Positions 8,626 through 17,792 are shown, numbered from the stretch's first letter. The stretch: DNA of 64,000 nucleotides from Bizionia argentinensis JUB59 (GCF_000224335.1 NZ_AFXZ01000034.1:62001-126000); one strand, 5' to 3'. Numbers and translations: made by a program. The notes: a model not told the origin generated them from the letters alone.

Positions 8626-9000
8626 TCAAATTTCAATGCAATTAATTGCTTCCATCCTTTTAAGAATGATAGGTACAAATAAAGCAAATTTAGCATTAAA
8701 CTCTTCCTGAGTTTTGGAGTTATTTAAGTTGCTTCCCATAGTTGCCCATGTTGTATATAGAGCATCTTCAGAGTTTTCATCACTAGTATCGCTATTCAAA
8801 GCTTTAATTAAGTTAAAATGTTCATCTTGATTGTAAAAACCTGTGTCTTTAACGATTTCAAAAACGAGCTCGAAGATACTTTGTGTGTCCATGAGTTCAC
8901 TAATTTTCAGTTCTCTTTCTTTGGAGGCGCTTATAGATTCAAACACGTCAACCATTAAGTTTTGCACGCGGCCATTAATACTAAAGTCTAAATATTTCAA
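8626..9000 (-). CDS. Hypothetical protein, 124 aa
   Basis: A complete 124-residue, mostly helical, acidic protein with no signal peptide or membrane segment. A serine/aspartate-rich loop lies near 70-80 (NSDTSDENSED), and the C-terminus FALFVPIILKRMEAI is an amphipathic helix. I do not recognise it. It is transcribed in the same direction as the DUF1444-like gene upstream (86-base gap), so the two may share a transcript. Low-copy accessory gene is my inference from lack of any known family. Confidence 0.6.
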   Translation of the reverse strand: MKYLDFSINGRVQNLMVDVFESISASKERELKISELMDTQSIFELVFEIVKDTGFYNQDEHFNLIKALNSDTSDENSEDALYTTWATMGSNLNNSKTQEEFNAKFALFVPIILKRMEAINCIEI

Positions 9001-9086
9001 AATTTTGTATTTTTAAATTGTTATAACATGCTATGGTTAGCCGCCGCCAAAATAGCTGACGATGCAGCATATTACTTAAATCTTTA

Positions 9087-9719
9087 TTATTCGTCTAAAG
9101 CTATATGTCCTGTAATACGACCATCTTTTACAACAAAAAGAATGTTTGCTATAGGTGCGTTGCCATAACTATCATCATACCATGCATCATTATGAAGCTG
9201 TATAAATAGATTTAATAATTCACTTTCAATATCTTTAGGAATCACCATCATGCAAGATCTTCTTGGAATAGATACCAGTAGTTCATCTGCTTTTAACATG
9301 GTATGCGCTTTCATCATGTGTGTTTTTGAAAGAATTCTTTCACTCGAAAAATCATATCCACTAGACGTAAGAACTTTGTTTTGTAAAGCTACAGAAAACT
9401 CAAACTCTGTTTCAAAATTCTCAAGATTTTCATAAGCAACTTTTAAAATCTGTGGCCCGTCCATAGTCTCTAAATGACTATTTGTTAGGAATACAAAATT
9501 ATCGGGCGTATCCATACCATAACCAATAACAACCTTGGCATCAATATCCGAACCTATTAAATTAGAACTTAATGCTCCTGCTTTAAGTCCAACCCAATTT
9601 CCCGGTTTTAAAATTGGATAAATTTTTTGATTGGTATTTTTAGTTTGTTCTTTGATCTTGTCTATTTCTTCTTTTGACTTTTCTTCTCCGTAAAGTGTAT
9701 TGCTCATAATATTGTTCAA
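9087..9719 (-). CDS. DUF1444-like (YtpQ-like) protein, 210 aa
   Basis: A cytosolic 210-residue protein whose order of motifs resembles the uncharacterised YtpQ/DUF1444 family as I remember it: an alpha/beta core with AKVVIGYGMDTPDNFVFLTN (about 80-99), a SSGYDFSSERIL segment (117-128), the strand ADELLVSIPRRSCMMVIPKD (143-162) and a final FVVKDGRITGHI (195-206). Function of that family is unknown. The first 30 residues are charged and probably flexible. The start at 9719 is MNN; an alternative Met lies at residue 5. It may be the first gene of a unit with the 124-aa protein. Confidence 0.55.
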   Translation of the reverse strand: MNNIMSNTLYGEEKSKEEIDKIKEQTKNTNQKIYPILKPGNWVGLKAGALSSNLIGSDIDAKVVIGYGMDTPDNFVFLTNSHLETMDGPQILKVAYENLENFETEFEFSVALQNKVLTSSGYDFSSERILSKTHMMKAHTMLKADELLVSIPRRSCMMVIPKDIESELLNLFIQLHNDAWYDDSYGNAPIANILFVVKDGRITGHIALDE

Positions 9720-9763
9720 TTATTTACTACAAATTTATAGATGTATATAAAGGTCTTTATCAC

Positions 9764-9808
9764 GGTATTCAGCTATTTTGATATTTAGTAGTTTGCTGAA
9801 TACCTTTT
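9764..9808 (+). terminator. Orphan terminator-like hairpin
   Basis: GGTATTCAGC at 9764-9773 pairs perfectly with GCTGAATACC at 9795-9804, followed by TTTT. The 21-base loop is long for a terminator. No plus-strand gene precedes it. Confidence 0.4.
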
Positions 9809-10084
9809 GAATACGGTAATGAGAGTAGTGAAAGTTTAAGAAGTAGTTAATCTACTTTGTTGTTATCGGCATTTGATTTTCCGAGGGGAATTAAGATGCA
9901 GCACTTGCAACTCTAAAAATGATGACGTTTATGAACTATTTAATGATGTCAAGCTTATTATGTTTTACCTATTGTAATCGGAGTTAAATGAAAATAAAAG
10001 TTAGATTAGAATTCGGCTACTTCTATAGTATCTAGAATTCCATAAATAATATTATCCAAAAGCAATGGTGTTTTAAGTTGGCTC

Positions 10085-10125
10085 GAGGTTTAAAATAGGT
10101 TACTTAAAAAATTTAAACCTCTTTT
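10085..10125 (+). terminator. Orphan terminator-like hairpin
   Basis: GAGGTTTAAA at 10085-10094 pairs perfectly with TTTAAACCTC at 10112-10121, followed by TTTT. No plus-strand protein gene precedes it, so it may end an untranslated RNA or be an extragenic palindrome. Confidence 0.4.
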
Positions 10126-10348
10126 AGCTTCTTATGTCGCAATATTTAGTCTCTCAAGCGGAATATATGTAAGGTTAAAATCACTATAAAAATCACAGAT
10201 TAATTTGTTTATCAACAGGTCTGTTTTGGTTCCAAAAACACCTAATTAAATCAAATAGAATAGCTTATAAACAAACGTAGTTTAGAGGTTAATATTCTCT
10301 TTAATTATTCACGTTAGAAATTAAATTTTTTAACCTCAAAATCTAAAA

Positions 10349-10369
10349 TGTTGATAACAATGTGGAAAA
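10349..10369. promoter_or_regulatory. DnaA-box-like cluster upstream of nrdB
   Basis: TGTTGATAA (10349-10357, reverse complement TTATCAACA, one mismatch to the box) is followed by TGTGGAAAA (10361-10369, reverse complement TTTTCCACA, a full match to TTWTNCACA). A further TTATCAACA is at 10209-10217. DnaA control of class I ribonucleotide reductase genes is known in E. coli; the same here is inference. The region is not flanked by dnaA and is not called as oriC. Confidence 0.4.
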
Positions 10370-10453
10370 CGAAAAAGAGAATTAGTGCAATATTGAGAAT
10401 AATGTTAGACCTTTATAGTCGCGAATATTTAAACCCTCAATCCATATAGAAAC

Positions 10454-11728
10454 ATGAAAATCATTTCGGTTTTAAAAAGAGATTTCCTAACGGAACCCTT
10501 TGATTTAAACAAGATTACAAATGCTATTTTAAAAGCAATGACTGCCGTGCAGCACGGGCAACTCGTAGATGCCGAACGTATTTCGAGTAAAGTTTTCACC
10601 TCTTTATTAGAAAGAAAAGACCTGGACAACGATTACTTGCCAACCGTAGAAGAGGTTCAAGACTTTGTTGAAACTAAACTTATGGAAAGTGGGTTTTTTG
10701 ATGTAGCTAAAGCTTATATATTATACCGAAACGAACAGTCTAAAAAACGTAAAAGTAATATTTTTGAAAAACGTATTAATTTAAAGCCTTACGAGTATCC
10801 AGAACTATACGAATATGTGCCAGCAATTAGACATTCATATTGGATTCATACCGAATTTAACTTTACAAGTGACGTTCAGGATTTTAAAACCTTATTATCA
10901 GATCCAGAACGTACTGCTATAAAAAACACCATGCTTGCTATTTCGCAAATTGAAGTAGCTGTTAAAAATTTCTGGGGTGAAATTTATCACAGAATGCCGA
11001 AACCCGAAATAGGTTCAGTTGGAGCAACATTTGCTGAAAGTGAAGTTCGCCATCATGATGCATACTCACACTTATTAGAAGTTTTAGGATTAAACGAAGA
11101 GTTTAAAAACCTAAAAAAGAAACCCGTAATCATGAAACGCGTGCAGTATTTAGAAACGGCACTAAAAAATGCAAAAAGTGACGATAATAAGGAATACGCA
11201 GAATCTGTTTTATTGTTCTCATTATTTATTGAACACGTTTCGCTTTTTTCACAGTTTCTAATTATCATGGCATTTAATAAGCATAAAAATATGTTGAAAG
11301 GCATATCTAATGTGGTTGAAGCAACATCTAAAGAAGAGCAAATTCACGGCGATTTTGGTATCGATCTTATAAAAATTATAAAAGCAGAAAACCCAGAATG
11401 GTTTGATGAGGAATATAGCATCAAGATTCAAGATATGTGTCGCGAAGCGTTTGATGCAGAAAGCAAGATTATAGATTGGATTTTTGAAGATGGCGAATTG
11501 GATTTTATTCCAAAAAATGTTATTAACGAATTTATTAAACAACGCTTTAATGATTCTCTTGAAAGCATAGGTATTGAAAAAATATTTGAAATAGATCAAA
11601 AACTTCTGGCTGAAACGGAATGGTTTGATGATGAGATTATAGGCACGAAACACGGTGATTTTTTCGTGAAACGCTCAATCAATTATAGTAAAAGAACGCA
11701 AAGTATAACCAGTGATGACCTTTTTTAA
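10454..11728 (+). CDS. nrdB: Class I ribonucleotide reductase small subunit with N-terminal ATP-cone
   Basis: The 424-residue radical-generating R2 subunit of ribonucleotide reductase, which makes dNTPs from NDPs together with NrdA. Residues about 1-95 are an ATP-cone (VLKRDFLTEPFDLNKITNAI, with the LYR motif near 90), which normally sits on the large subunit. The ferritin-like domain has the metal ligands E167, E197, H200, E260, E295 and H298, and the radical-site tyrosine is present at Y204 (EVRHHDAY). R2 proteins with this layout were described in the flavobacterium Leeuwenhoekiella, where dATP causes inhibition through the small subunit and the metal centre is dimanganese; the same is inferred here. 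nrdA follows directly. A DnaA-box-like cluster lies upstream. Confidence 0.95.
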   Translation: MKIISVLKRDFLTEPFDLNKITNAILKAMTAVQHGQLVDAERISSKVFTSLLERKDLDNDYLPTVEEVQDFVETKLMESGFFDVAKAYILYRNEQSKKRKSNIFEKRINLKPYEYPELYEYVPAIRHSYWIHTEFNFTSDVQDFKTLLSDPERTAIKNTMLAISQIEVAVKNFWGEIYHRMPKPEIGSVGATFAESEVRHHDAYSHLLEVLGLNEEFKNLKKKPVIMKRVQYLETALKNAKSDDNKEYAESVLLFSLFIEHVSLFSQFLIIMAFNKHKNMLKGISNVVEATSKEEQIHGDFGIDLIKIIKAENPEWFDEEYSIKIQDMCREAFDAESKIIDWIFEDGELDFIPKNVINEFIKQRFNDSLESIGIEKIFEIDQKLLAETEWFDDEIIGTKHGDFFVKRSINYSKRTQSITSDDLF

Positions 11729-11729
11729 C

Positions 11730-13535
11730 ATGAACAACGAAAAACTTACCCTAAATTCAGAAAGCGCAGAAAATTCAGAAGCTAAATTTTCAAACGACAA
11801 TGATCTACTTGTAAAATCAAGAAAAGAAGCACTTAAAAATAATAACCAACAACCGCAAAAAGGTTTCGAATGGTTAACAGAACATAGCCGAAACTTTTTA
11901 GCATTAGGTTATATTTCTAACGGTATGACTGCCGAACAACGCATTCGTGAAATCGCTGATCGTGCAGAAGAAATTCTTCAAATACCGGGGTATTCAGATA
12001 AGTTTTATGGCTATATGTCTGAAGGCTTCTATTCATTAGCATCACCAGTTTGGTCTAACTTTGGAATGAAAAGAGGTTTGCCTATTAGTTGTTTTGGATC
12101 GCATGTGTCTGATGATATGGGTAATATATTATACACGCAGTCTGAAGTGGGAATGATGTCTAAATTAGGCGGTGGTACGTCTGGATATTTTGGAAAAATT
12201 CGCCCTCGTGGTGCCGAAGTAAAAAATAATGGTCAAGCATCTGGTGCAGTTCATATTATGCAGCTTTTTGAGTCTATGGTGGATGTGGTTAGCCAAGGAT
12301 CGGTAAGACGTGGACGTTTTTCACCGTATTTACCAGTTGAGCATCCAGACATTATGGAGTTTTTAGAAATTGGTACAGAAGGAAACCCAATTCAAGAATT
12401 AACGCATGGGGTTACTGTTACCAATGAGTGGATGGAAGAAATGGTTGCTGGCGATGAAAAGAAACGTACTATTTGGGCTAAAGTTATTCAAAGAAGAGGC
12501 GAAATGGGTTATCCATATATCTTCTTTAAAGACAATGCTAACAATGCAGCTGCCGATGTATATCGTAATGAAAAACATACTATTTACGCGAGTAATTTAT
12601 GTACAGAAATTATGTTACCCTCCAATGACGACTGGTCGTTTGTTTGTGTATTATCGTCTGTAAATGTATTACATTATGACAAGTGGAAAGATACCGATGC
12701 AGTTGAAACGATGGTCTATTTCTTAGATGCTGTTATTACGGAATTTATCGATAAATTAGAAGCCTATAGAGATTCTGAAATTAGAGAAGATCGTCAAACG
12801 TTCTTATTTATGGAACGCGCTTATAATTTTGCTAAAGAAAACAGAGCATTAGGTTTAGGTGTTTTAGGATGGCACTCCTTATTACAATCTAAAATGTTGC
12901 CATTTAATAGCAAAGAAGCCTATAGTTTAAATAGTGATATTTTTAAACTTATTAAGGAAAAATCCTATTCAGCTTCAGCGGAGTTAGCTGAAATATTTGG
13001 TGAACCAAAAGTTCTTAAGGGTTATGGCAGACGTAATGCCACCTTAAATGCTATTGCACCAACAACATCATCAGCTTTTATTTTAGGTCAAGTATCTCAA
13101 GGGATTGAACCAATTTGGTCTAATATTTATGTGAAAGATATTGCGAAGATTAAAACAACGATTAAAAACTCATATCTAGAGGATTTATTAGAAGAAAAAG
13201 GGCATAATACACAAGAGGTATGGCGTAGTATTCGCGATTTTGATGGTTCTGTGCAGCATCTTGATTTCTTAACAGATAATGAAAAAGACGTATTTAAAAC
13301 CTATTCTGAAATCGATCAGATGGACATTATTTATCAAGCAGCCAACCGTCAGAATCATATTGATCAAGGCCAGTCTGTTAACATTATTGTACATCCAGAT
13401 ATGCCTGTTAAGGATATAAATAAAATTCATATTACCGCATGGAAATTAGGTTTAAAATCCCTCTATTATCAGCATAGTATGAATGCAGCGCAGAAATTTA
13501 AACAGAAAAAAGATTGTATAAGTTGCGAAGCATAA
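11730..13535 (+). CDS. nrdA: Class I ribonucleotide reductase large subunit, short form without ATP-cone
   Basis: The catalytic subunit, about 601 residues from the ATG at 11730, one base after the nrdB stop. An upstream GTG/ATG at 11712/11715 in the same frame overlaps nrdB and is less likely. Catalytic residues are seen: first redox cysteine in ISCFGSHV, the radical cysteine in SNLCTEI with flanking Asn and Glu, the second redox cysteine in FVCVLSS, and the C-terminal shuttle pair DCISCEA. It is much shorter than the roughly 750-residue E. coli type because the N-terminal ATP-cone is missing; the cone is on NrdB. It is co-transcribed with nrdB and closed by a terminator. Confidence 0.95.
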   Translation: MNNEKLTLNSESAENSEAKFSNDNDLLVKSRKEALKNNNQQPQKGFEWLTEHSRNFLALGYISNGMTAEQRIREIADRAEEILQIPGYSDKFYGYMSEGFYSLASPVWSNFGMKRGLPISCFGSHVSDDMGNILYTQSEVGMMSKLGGGTSGYFGKIRPRGAEVKNNGQASGAVHIMQLFESMVDVVSQGSVRRGRFSPYLPVEHPDIMEFLEIGTEGNPIQELTHGVTVTNEWMEEMVAGDEKKRTIWAKVIQRRGEMGYPYIFFKDNANNAAADVYRNEKHTIYASNLCTEIMLPSNDDWSFVCVLSSVNVLHYDKWKDTDAVETMVYFLDAVITEFIDKLEAYRDSEIREDRQTFLFMERAYNFAKENRALGLGVLGWHSLLQSKMLPFNSKEAYSLNSDIFKLIKEKSYSASAELAEIFGEPKVLKGYGRRNATLNAIAPTTSSAFILGQVSQGIEPIWSNIYVKDIAKIKTTIKNSYLEDLLEEKGHNTQEVWRSIRDFDGSVQHLDFLTDNEKDVFKTYSEIDQMDIIYQAANRQNHIDQGQSVNIIVHPDMPVKDINKIHITAWKLGLKSLYYQHSMNAAQKFKQKKDCISCEA

Positions 13536-13565
13536 TTGCTAATAAGTAACTTTTAAAATTACAGT

Positions 13566-13593
13566 AAAACCCGTCTGAAAAGATGGGTTTTTC
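13566..13593 (+). terminator. Terminator of nrdBA
   Basis: AAAACCCGTCT at 13566-13576, a GAAA loop, then AGATGGGTTTT with one G-T pair and a T tract. It lies 30 bases after the nrdA stop. Confidence 0.8.
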
Positions 13594-13741
13594 ATTTTCT
13601 GAAAGAAATTGAATGTTATATGATTGGAATGACTTTGAATTTTTACTGCCTTTAGACTAATAATTTAATACAGATTTGGAATAAAAACAATATTATTGTA
13701 GTCGATTAGTGACTCATTTTTAACGACATAAAAAAATAAAT

Positions 13742-14125
13742 ATGACAATACAAGAACGCATTGATAAATCGGCAACAACCATTTTTAAAGCCGTTTTTCC
13801 GAACACAACAAATCATTATGACACCTTATTTGGAGGAACAGCTATGCAGTTAATGGATGAAACAGCGTTTATAACATCCACGAGATTTAGCCGTCAACAA
13901 ATGCTAACAGTAAGTAGTGATAAAATTGATTTTAAAAGACCTATTCCTGCTGGGACTATTATAGAATTACGCGGATATGTAACACATGTAGGAAACACGA
14001 GTTTAAAAGTGCGGGTCGATATCTTTGTTGAGGAAATGTATTCTGAAAGTCGAGAAAAAGCAGTTTCAGGAGAGTTTACATTTGTTGCAGTAGATGAAAA
14101 TAAAAAACCAGTAAAGGTACTTTAA
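13742..14125 (+). CDS. Acyl-CoA thioesterase, hot-dog fold (YciA/BfiT-like)
   Basis: A 127-residue single hot-dog domain thioesterase that should hydrolyse acyl-CoA to free acid and CoA in the cytosol. The family signature is clear: NHYDTLFGGTAMQLMDETAF, in which the Asn and the Asp/Glu-containing helix form the active site, then SSDKIDFKRPIPAGTIIELRGYVTHVGNTS as the second hot-dog strand region. Length is normal for YciA-type hexameric enzymes. It appears to be a single gene. Substrate chain length cannot be read. Confidence 0.88.
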   Translation: MTIQERIDKSATTIFKAVFPNTTNHYDTLFGGTAMQLMDETAFITSTRFSRQQMLTVSSDKIDFKRPIPAGTIIELRGYVTHVGNTSLKVRVDIFVEEMYSESREKAVSGEFTFVAVDENKKPVKVL

Positions 14126-14379
14126 GTAGTCACTTTTAGTACAAACCTCTATAGAAAAAATCATATAGTTTTTAAAGTCTTTAATTCTAATTACCCCGAT
14201 AATTATTTGACCAGTCTTTATGTTTATCCATCATTAATGTTATAAGATAGCGACTGTTTCCATTTTGTAAGGTATATATTATTTGGTGACTAACTTTGGA
14301 ATGATACTGTCCATTATAAGGTAACTTACTTTGCAATGGCACTCATAAACAGGAATTTAATTCAGTAAATAAAATACAA

Positions 14380-15099
14380 ATGGAAAACAAAATGAAAGTA
14401 GAAATTTGGAGTGACGTAATGTGCCCATTTTGCTATATCGGAAAGCGTAATTTTGAAGCTGCTCTTGAGCAATTCACCGACAAAAATCATATTGAAGTCG
14501 TATGGAAAAGCTACCAGTTAGATCCTACAATTCCTGAAGTTCCAACAGATAGTTATCAGGATTATCTTATAAAAAATAAAGGAATGAGTGCCGAGCAGGT
14601 AACGAGTATGTTAGATAATGTGACTGAATCTGCCAAGCAAGTAGGATTAGACTACAATTTGGATAAAGCAGTTATGGTTAATTCTATACATGCGCACAAG
14701 TTCATTCAGTTTGCAAAAACAAAAGATTTAGGCGATCAAGCAGAAGAACGCTTATTTTTAGCTTTTTTTACCGAAGGAAAAAACATAGCTGATTTGGATA
14801 CTTTAACTCAATTAGGAAAGGAAATAGGCTTAGATGAAACCGAATTACAAACAGCGTTTACGGACGATCAATATGCTTATTTTGTAAAACAGGATATTCA
14901 AGAAGGGCAACATGTTGGTGTTCGTGGGGTTCCATTTTTTGTGTTAGATAGAAAATTCGCCGTTTCTGGAGCACAACCATCTGAAGCATTTTCAGAAAAT
15001 TTAGAGAAAGCATTTGCTAAATGGCGAGAGCAAAACCCTGAAGTAAAACTGGAAGTTACTAAAGGACAAAGTTGCACACCAGACGGTGTTTGTGAATAA
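14380..15099 (+). CDS. DsbA-family oxidoreductase, FrnE-type
   Basis: A 239-residue thioredoxin-fold protein with the DsbA helical insert. The active site CPFC is in SDVMCPFCYIGKRNFE (residues 12-27), and a cis-proline loop is present in VRGVPFFVLD (residues about 181-190). It has no signal peptide, so it is a cytosolic FrnE/2-hydroxychromene-isomerase-like member rather than a periplasmic DsbA. Two extra cysteines close the C-terminus (SCTPDGVC). FrnE-like proteins act as disulfide oxidoreductases, often in oxidative stress. The gene is monocistronic, with a strong terminator after it. An alternative Met is at residue 5. Confidence 0.9.
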   Translation: MENKMKVEIWSDVMCPFCYIGKRNFEAALEQFTDKNHIEVVWKSYQLDPTIPEVPTDSYQDYLIKNKGMSAEQVTSMLDNVTESAKQVGLDYNLDKAVMVNSIHAHKFIQFAKTKDLGDQAEERLFLAFFTEGKNIADLDTLTQLGKEIGLDETELQTAFTDDQYAYFVKQDIQEGQHVGVRGVPFFVLDRKFAVSGAQPSEAFSENLEKAFAKWREQNPEVKLEVTKGQSCTPDGVCE

Positions 15100-15160
15100 G
15101 AAAAACGATATAGATTAAATTTCTCATGTAATAAACATAAGAACTTATAGGATTTTTAGT

Positions 15161-15196
15161 ATAAGCCCATCTTTTTTGATGGGCTTATTGTTTTTA
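15161..15196 (+). terminator. Terminator of the DsbA-family gene
   Basis: ATAAGCCCATC at 15161-15171 pairs perfectly with its complement at 15178-15188 around a T6 loop, followed by TGTTTTT. Confidence 0.85.
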
Positions 15197-15370
15197 AAAA
15201 AACAATATACAAATCATTTATTATAGAAGAAAGAGTTCTTAAATTTCTCTCTTATAGTGTGTAAACGTAAGATTTAATTGTTTTTTTTAATTCTGAATAC
15301 AACCATAATTGGTTTTTATTGTTGATTTAACTACCTTAATTAATTATCTTAAATCATTAAATAATCTATT

Positions 15371-15580
15371 ATGAATAAGGGTGGGTTTTCTTGGGAAAGA
15401 TTAAGTGGTTATTCTGCAGCAAAAGCTAAAGTCTCACGTAAAATTGGAATTCCATTAACAAAAAGTGGACGCGATCAAAAAATTGGAAGAATAGTGTCGA
15501 AAGGATGTTTGGGAATGTTAGCAATTATGAATTTACCAATATTGATCCTTTTTATTATGTATTTTAAAACACCAATTTAA
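15371..15580 (+). CDS. Small membrane protein, 69 aa
   Basis: A 69-residue protein with a basic N-terminal half (GGFSWERLSG, then SRKIGIPLTKSGRDQKIGR) and a hydrophobic helix at about 47-64 that should be membrane-spanning. The positive N-terminal half would stay in the cytosol. Proteins beginning MNKGGFSW followed by a basic segment are, from memory, common as hypothetical proteins in flavobacteria. No function is known to me. It stands alone with about 270 bases of apparently empty sequence upstream and 250 downstream. Confidence 0.65.
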   Translation: MNKGGFSWERLSGYSAAKAKVSRKIGIPLTKSGRDQKIGRIVSKGCLGMLAIMNLPILILFIMYFKTPI

Positions 15581-15790
15581 AGCTAACTTTATTCAAAAAT
15601 AAAATACGGAGAAATTATTTGTTTCAAACTCTATGTTTTCAATGTTATAGGAATTTAATCTTTCCCAATAATTTTCGAGAATGGTTCTAAAAGCGAATCG
15701 GCTGCCTCACGCTAGTAAGGGTCTTAATTCTTTAATACTGTCAATCCTATTAGTAGTTAAATGATAGTTTTAGTTTCCTACCTAAATGAG

Positions 15791-15798
15791 TATCTTTG
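15791..15798 (+). promoter_or_regulatory. Bacteroidota -7 element for the M1 peptidase gene
   Basis: TATCTTTG fits TAnnTTTG exactly. TTTT at 15768-15771, 19 bases upstream, is a three-of-four match to the -33 TTTG. Start codon at 15831. Confidence 0.5.
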
Positions 15799-15830
15799 TA
15801 AATCAGCACTAATTTAAAAAATTCGAAACT

Positions 15831-17759
15831 ATGAAGTATTTTAAAAACAGCATCTTCTTATTGTTGTTAGCTTTTTCCTTTTCAATTGTTGCCCAAGAAA
15901 CTAATTATGGCAATCAACATTTATTTGACGATTTTTCTTACCGTGAGGGAAATGTTTACCGTTCAGCCTCTGGTAAGCCAGGGCCTGAATATTGGCAAAA
16001 TTCCGCCGATTATAATTTAGAAGTATCTTTGGATGATGAAAACCATACTGTTACAGGTAATGTTACAATTCAATATACGAACAACAGCCCAGAAACTTTA
16101 GAATTTATTTGGCTTTATTTGGAGCAGAATCGTTTTACCGAAAACTCTCGTGGTACATTAACCACATCAGTACTTGGAAGTAGATACAGTGGTGATGTTG
16201 AAGGCGGTTATGAATTATCTGAAGTTACAGCAAAAACAAAAACAGGAACATCTTCAAAGCATTTAATTACAGATACTAGAATGCAAATTTTCCTGGATAA
16301 ACCATTAGCTGCCAAAGGCGGTGAGGTTACCATAAAAATGAATTTTAAATTCAAAGTTCCTGTGGAAGGAATGGATCGTATGGGAAGATTAGAAACAGAA
16401 AAAGGTGTTATTTACGCTATGGCCCAATGGTATCCGCGTGTAGCAGTTTTTGATGATGTTGTAGGATGGAATACAGAACCTTATTTAGGTGCAGGTGAGT
16501 TTTATTGTGAATATGGTGATTTTGATGTGAAAATTACAGCCGCTGCAGATCAAACTGTTGTGTGTTCAGGTGTATTGCAAAACCCAAAAGATGTGTTGAC
16601 TAAAACGCAACAAAATCGTTTTTCTGAAGCTGAAAAAAGTGATAAAACAGTGTATATTATCAAGCCAGATGAGGTTGGTAAGTCAAGTTCTAACGCTAAA
16701 ACTAATGGAACTTTAACATGGCATTTCAAAATGGAGAACACGCGTGATGTAGCTTGGGCTTCTTCAAAAGCATTTATTTGGGACGCAGCTCGTATGGATC
16801 TTGGAAATGGGAAAATGGGAATGGCGCAATCTGTATACCCTATAGAAAGTGATGGTACAGCAGCTTGGACACGCTCTACCGAATATACTAAAAACTCTGT
16901 AGAATTTTATTCAAAAACATATTATCCTTATCCGTATTATAATGCTATTAATGTTGCAGCAAATGTTGGTGGTATGGAGTATCCAGGTGTTAGTTTTTGC
17001 GGTTACAAAAGCAAAGGTGCAAGCTTATGGGGTGTAACTGATCATGAATTTGGGCACAATTGGTTCCCAATGATTGTTGGTACTAATGAGCGTCGTTATC
17101 CTTGGATGGATGAAGGGTTAAATACGTTTATAAACCATTATAGTACGGCAGCTTTTAATGATGGAGAATATCCTACAAATACAGATAAACCTCGTGGCTT
17201 AGTAAGGTATCTTACTTTTGAGAATCGTGAGGGAATTGAAACGTCTCCAGAAGTAGCTCATGCAAGAAACTTGGGTTATACGGCATATTACAAACCTGCA
17301 GCAGGACTTTTTATGCTGCGCGAATATATTTTGGGTACGGAGCGTTTTGATAATGCTTTCAAGAGTTATATTCGTCATTGGGCATACAAACATCCACAAC
17401 CAAATGATTTCTTTAATCATATGGAGAATGTTGCAGGAGAGGATTTATCTTATTTTTGGAAAGGATGGTTTTATGGTAATGGCAACATAGAAATGGGTGT
17501 TTCTTCAGTGAAACCTCATGAAGGTAATTATCTTATAACAGTTGAAAATAACGGAGAAATTCCAATGCCCGTTGAGCTTCAAGTGACTTATACAGACAAT
17601 ACAACAGAAAACGTTTCACTTCCAGTAGAAATCTGGCAACGTGGTAATAGCTGGACGCACCTTTTAAAGACTAAAAAGGACGTAAAGCAAGTTGTGTTGG
17701 ATCCAAACAAAATGTTGGCCGATATTGATACTGCTAATGATACTTGGACTAAAGAGTAA
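15831..17759 (+). CDS. Secreted M1-family metallopeptidase
   Basis: A 642-residue zinc aminopeptidase-like enzyme. Residues 1-22 are a signal peptide ending VAQ, so it is exported. The M1 N-terminal beta domain covers about 40-270, and the catalytic domain follows. The zinc site is complete: H405-E406-x-x-H409 with third ligand E428 exactly 18 residues later, inside HEFGHNWFPMIVG and WMDEG. The substrate-binding GxMEN motif reads GGMEYPG, so the usual Glu is kept but Asn is Tyr. It probably degrades peptides in the periplasm or outside the cell. A single gene with its own promoter and terminator. Confidence 0.92.
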   Translation: MKYFKNSIFLLLLAFSFSIVAQETNYGNQHLFDDFSYREGNVYRSASGKPGPEYWQNSADYNLEVSLDDENHTVTGNVTIQYTNNSPETLEFIWLYLEQNRFTENSRGTLTTSVLGSRYSGDVEGGYELSEVTAKTKTGTSSKHLITDTRMQIFLDKPLAAKGGEVTIKMNFKFKVPVEGMDRMGRLETEKGVIYAMAQWYPRVAVFDDVVGWNTEPYLGAGEFYCEYGDFDVKITAAADQTVVCSGVLQNPKDVLTKTQQNRFSEAEKSDKTVYIIKPDEVGKSSSNAKTNGTLTWHFKMENTRDVAWASSKAFIWDAARMDLGNGKMGMAQSVYPIESDGTAAWTRSTEYTKNSVEFYSKTYYPYPYYNAINVAANVGGMEYPGVSFCGYKSKGASLWGVTDHEFGHNWFPMIVGTNERRYPWMDEGLNTFINHYSTAAFNDGEYPTNTDKPRGLVRYLTFENREGIETSPEVAHARNLGYTAYYKPAAGLFMLREYILGTERFDNAFKSYIRHWAYKHPQPNDFFNHMENVAGEDLSYFWKGWFYGNGNIEMGVSSVKPHEGNYLITVENNGEIPMPVELQVTYTDNTTENVSLPVEIWQRGNSWTHLLKTKKDVKQVVLDPNKMLADIDTANDTWTKE

Positions 17760-17792
17760 TTATTATTATTTAAAAATTAAGTTAGTATTATA

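Larger units (their letters stand above)
9720..10453. other. 734-base intergenic region between divergent genes, with hairpins
   Basis: No convincing protein-coding gene was found. It holds two terminator-like hairpins on the plus strand with no gene in front of them (9764-9808 and 10085-10125), and a DnaA-box-like cluster close to nrdB (10349-10369). The longest small reading frame I saw (near 9917) encodes only 22 residues and is methionine-rich, so I do not call it. The hairpins could end one or two small RNAs that start in this region. Confidence 0.5.

Noticed and set aside
4591-9719. Prophage or integrative element at the left end
   Set aside because: No integrase, transposase, phage structural gene, or attachment repeat was found; accessory character only.
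9917-9985. Methionine-rich 22-codon frame in the 9720-10453 gap
   Set aside because: Too short, repeated ATGs suggest chance, no supporting signal.
10349-10369. Possible replication origin
   Set aside because: DnaA-box-like sites are few, and no dnaA, gyrB or similar gene is near; interpreted at most as regulatory sites.
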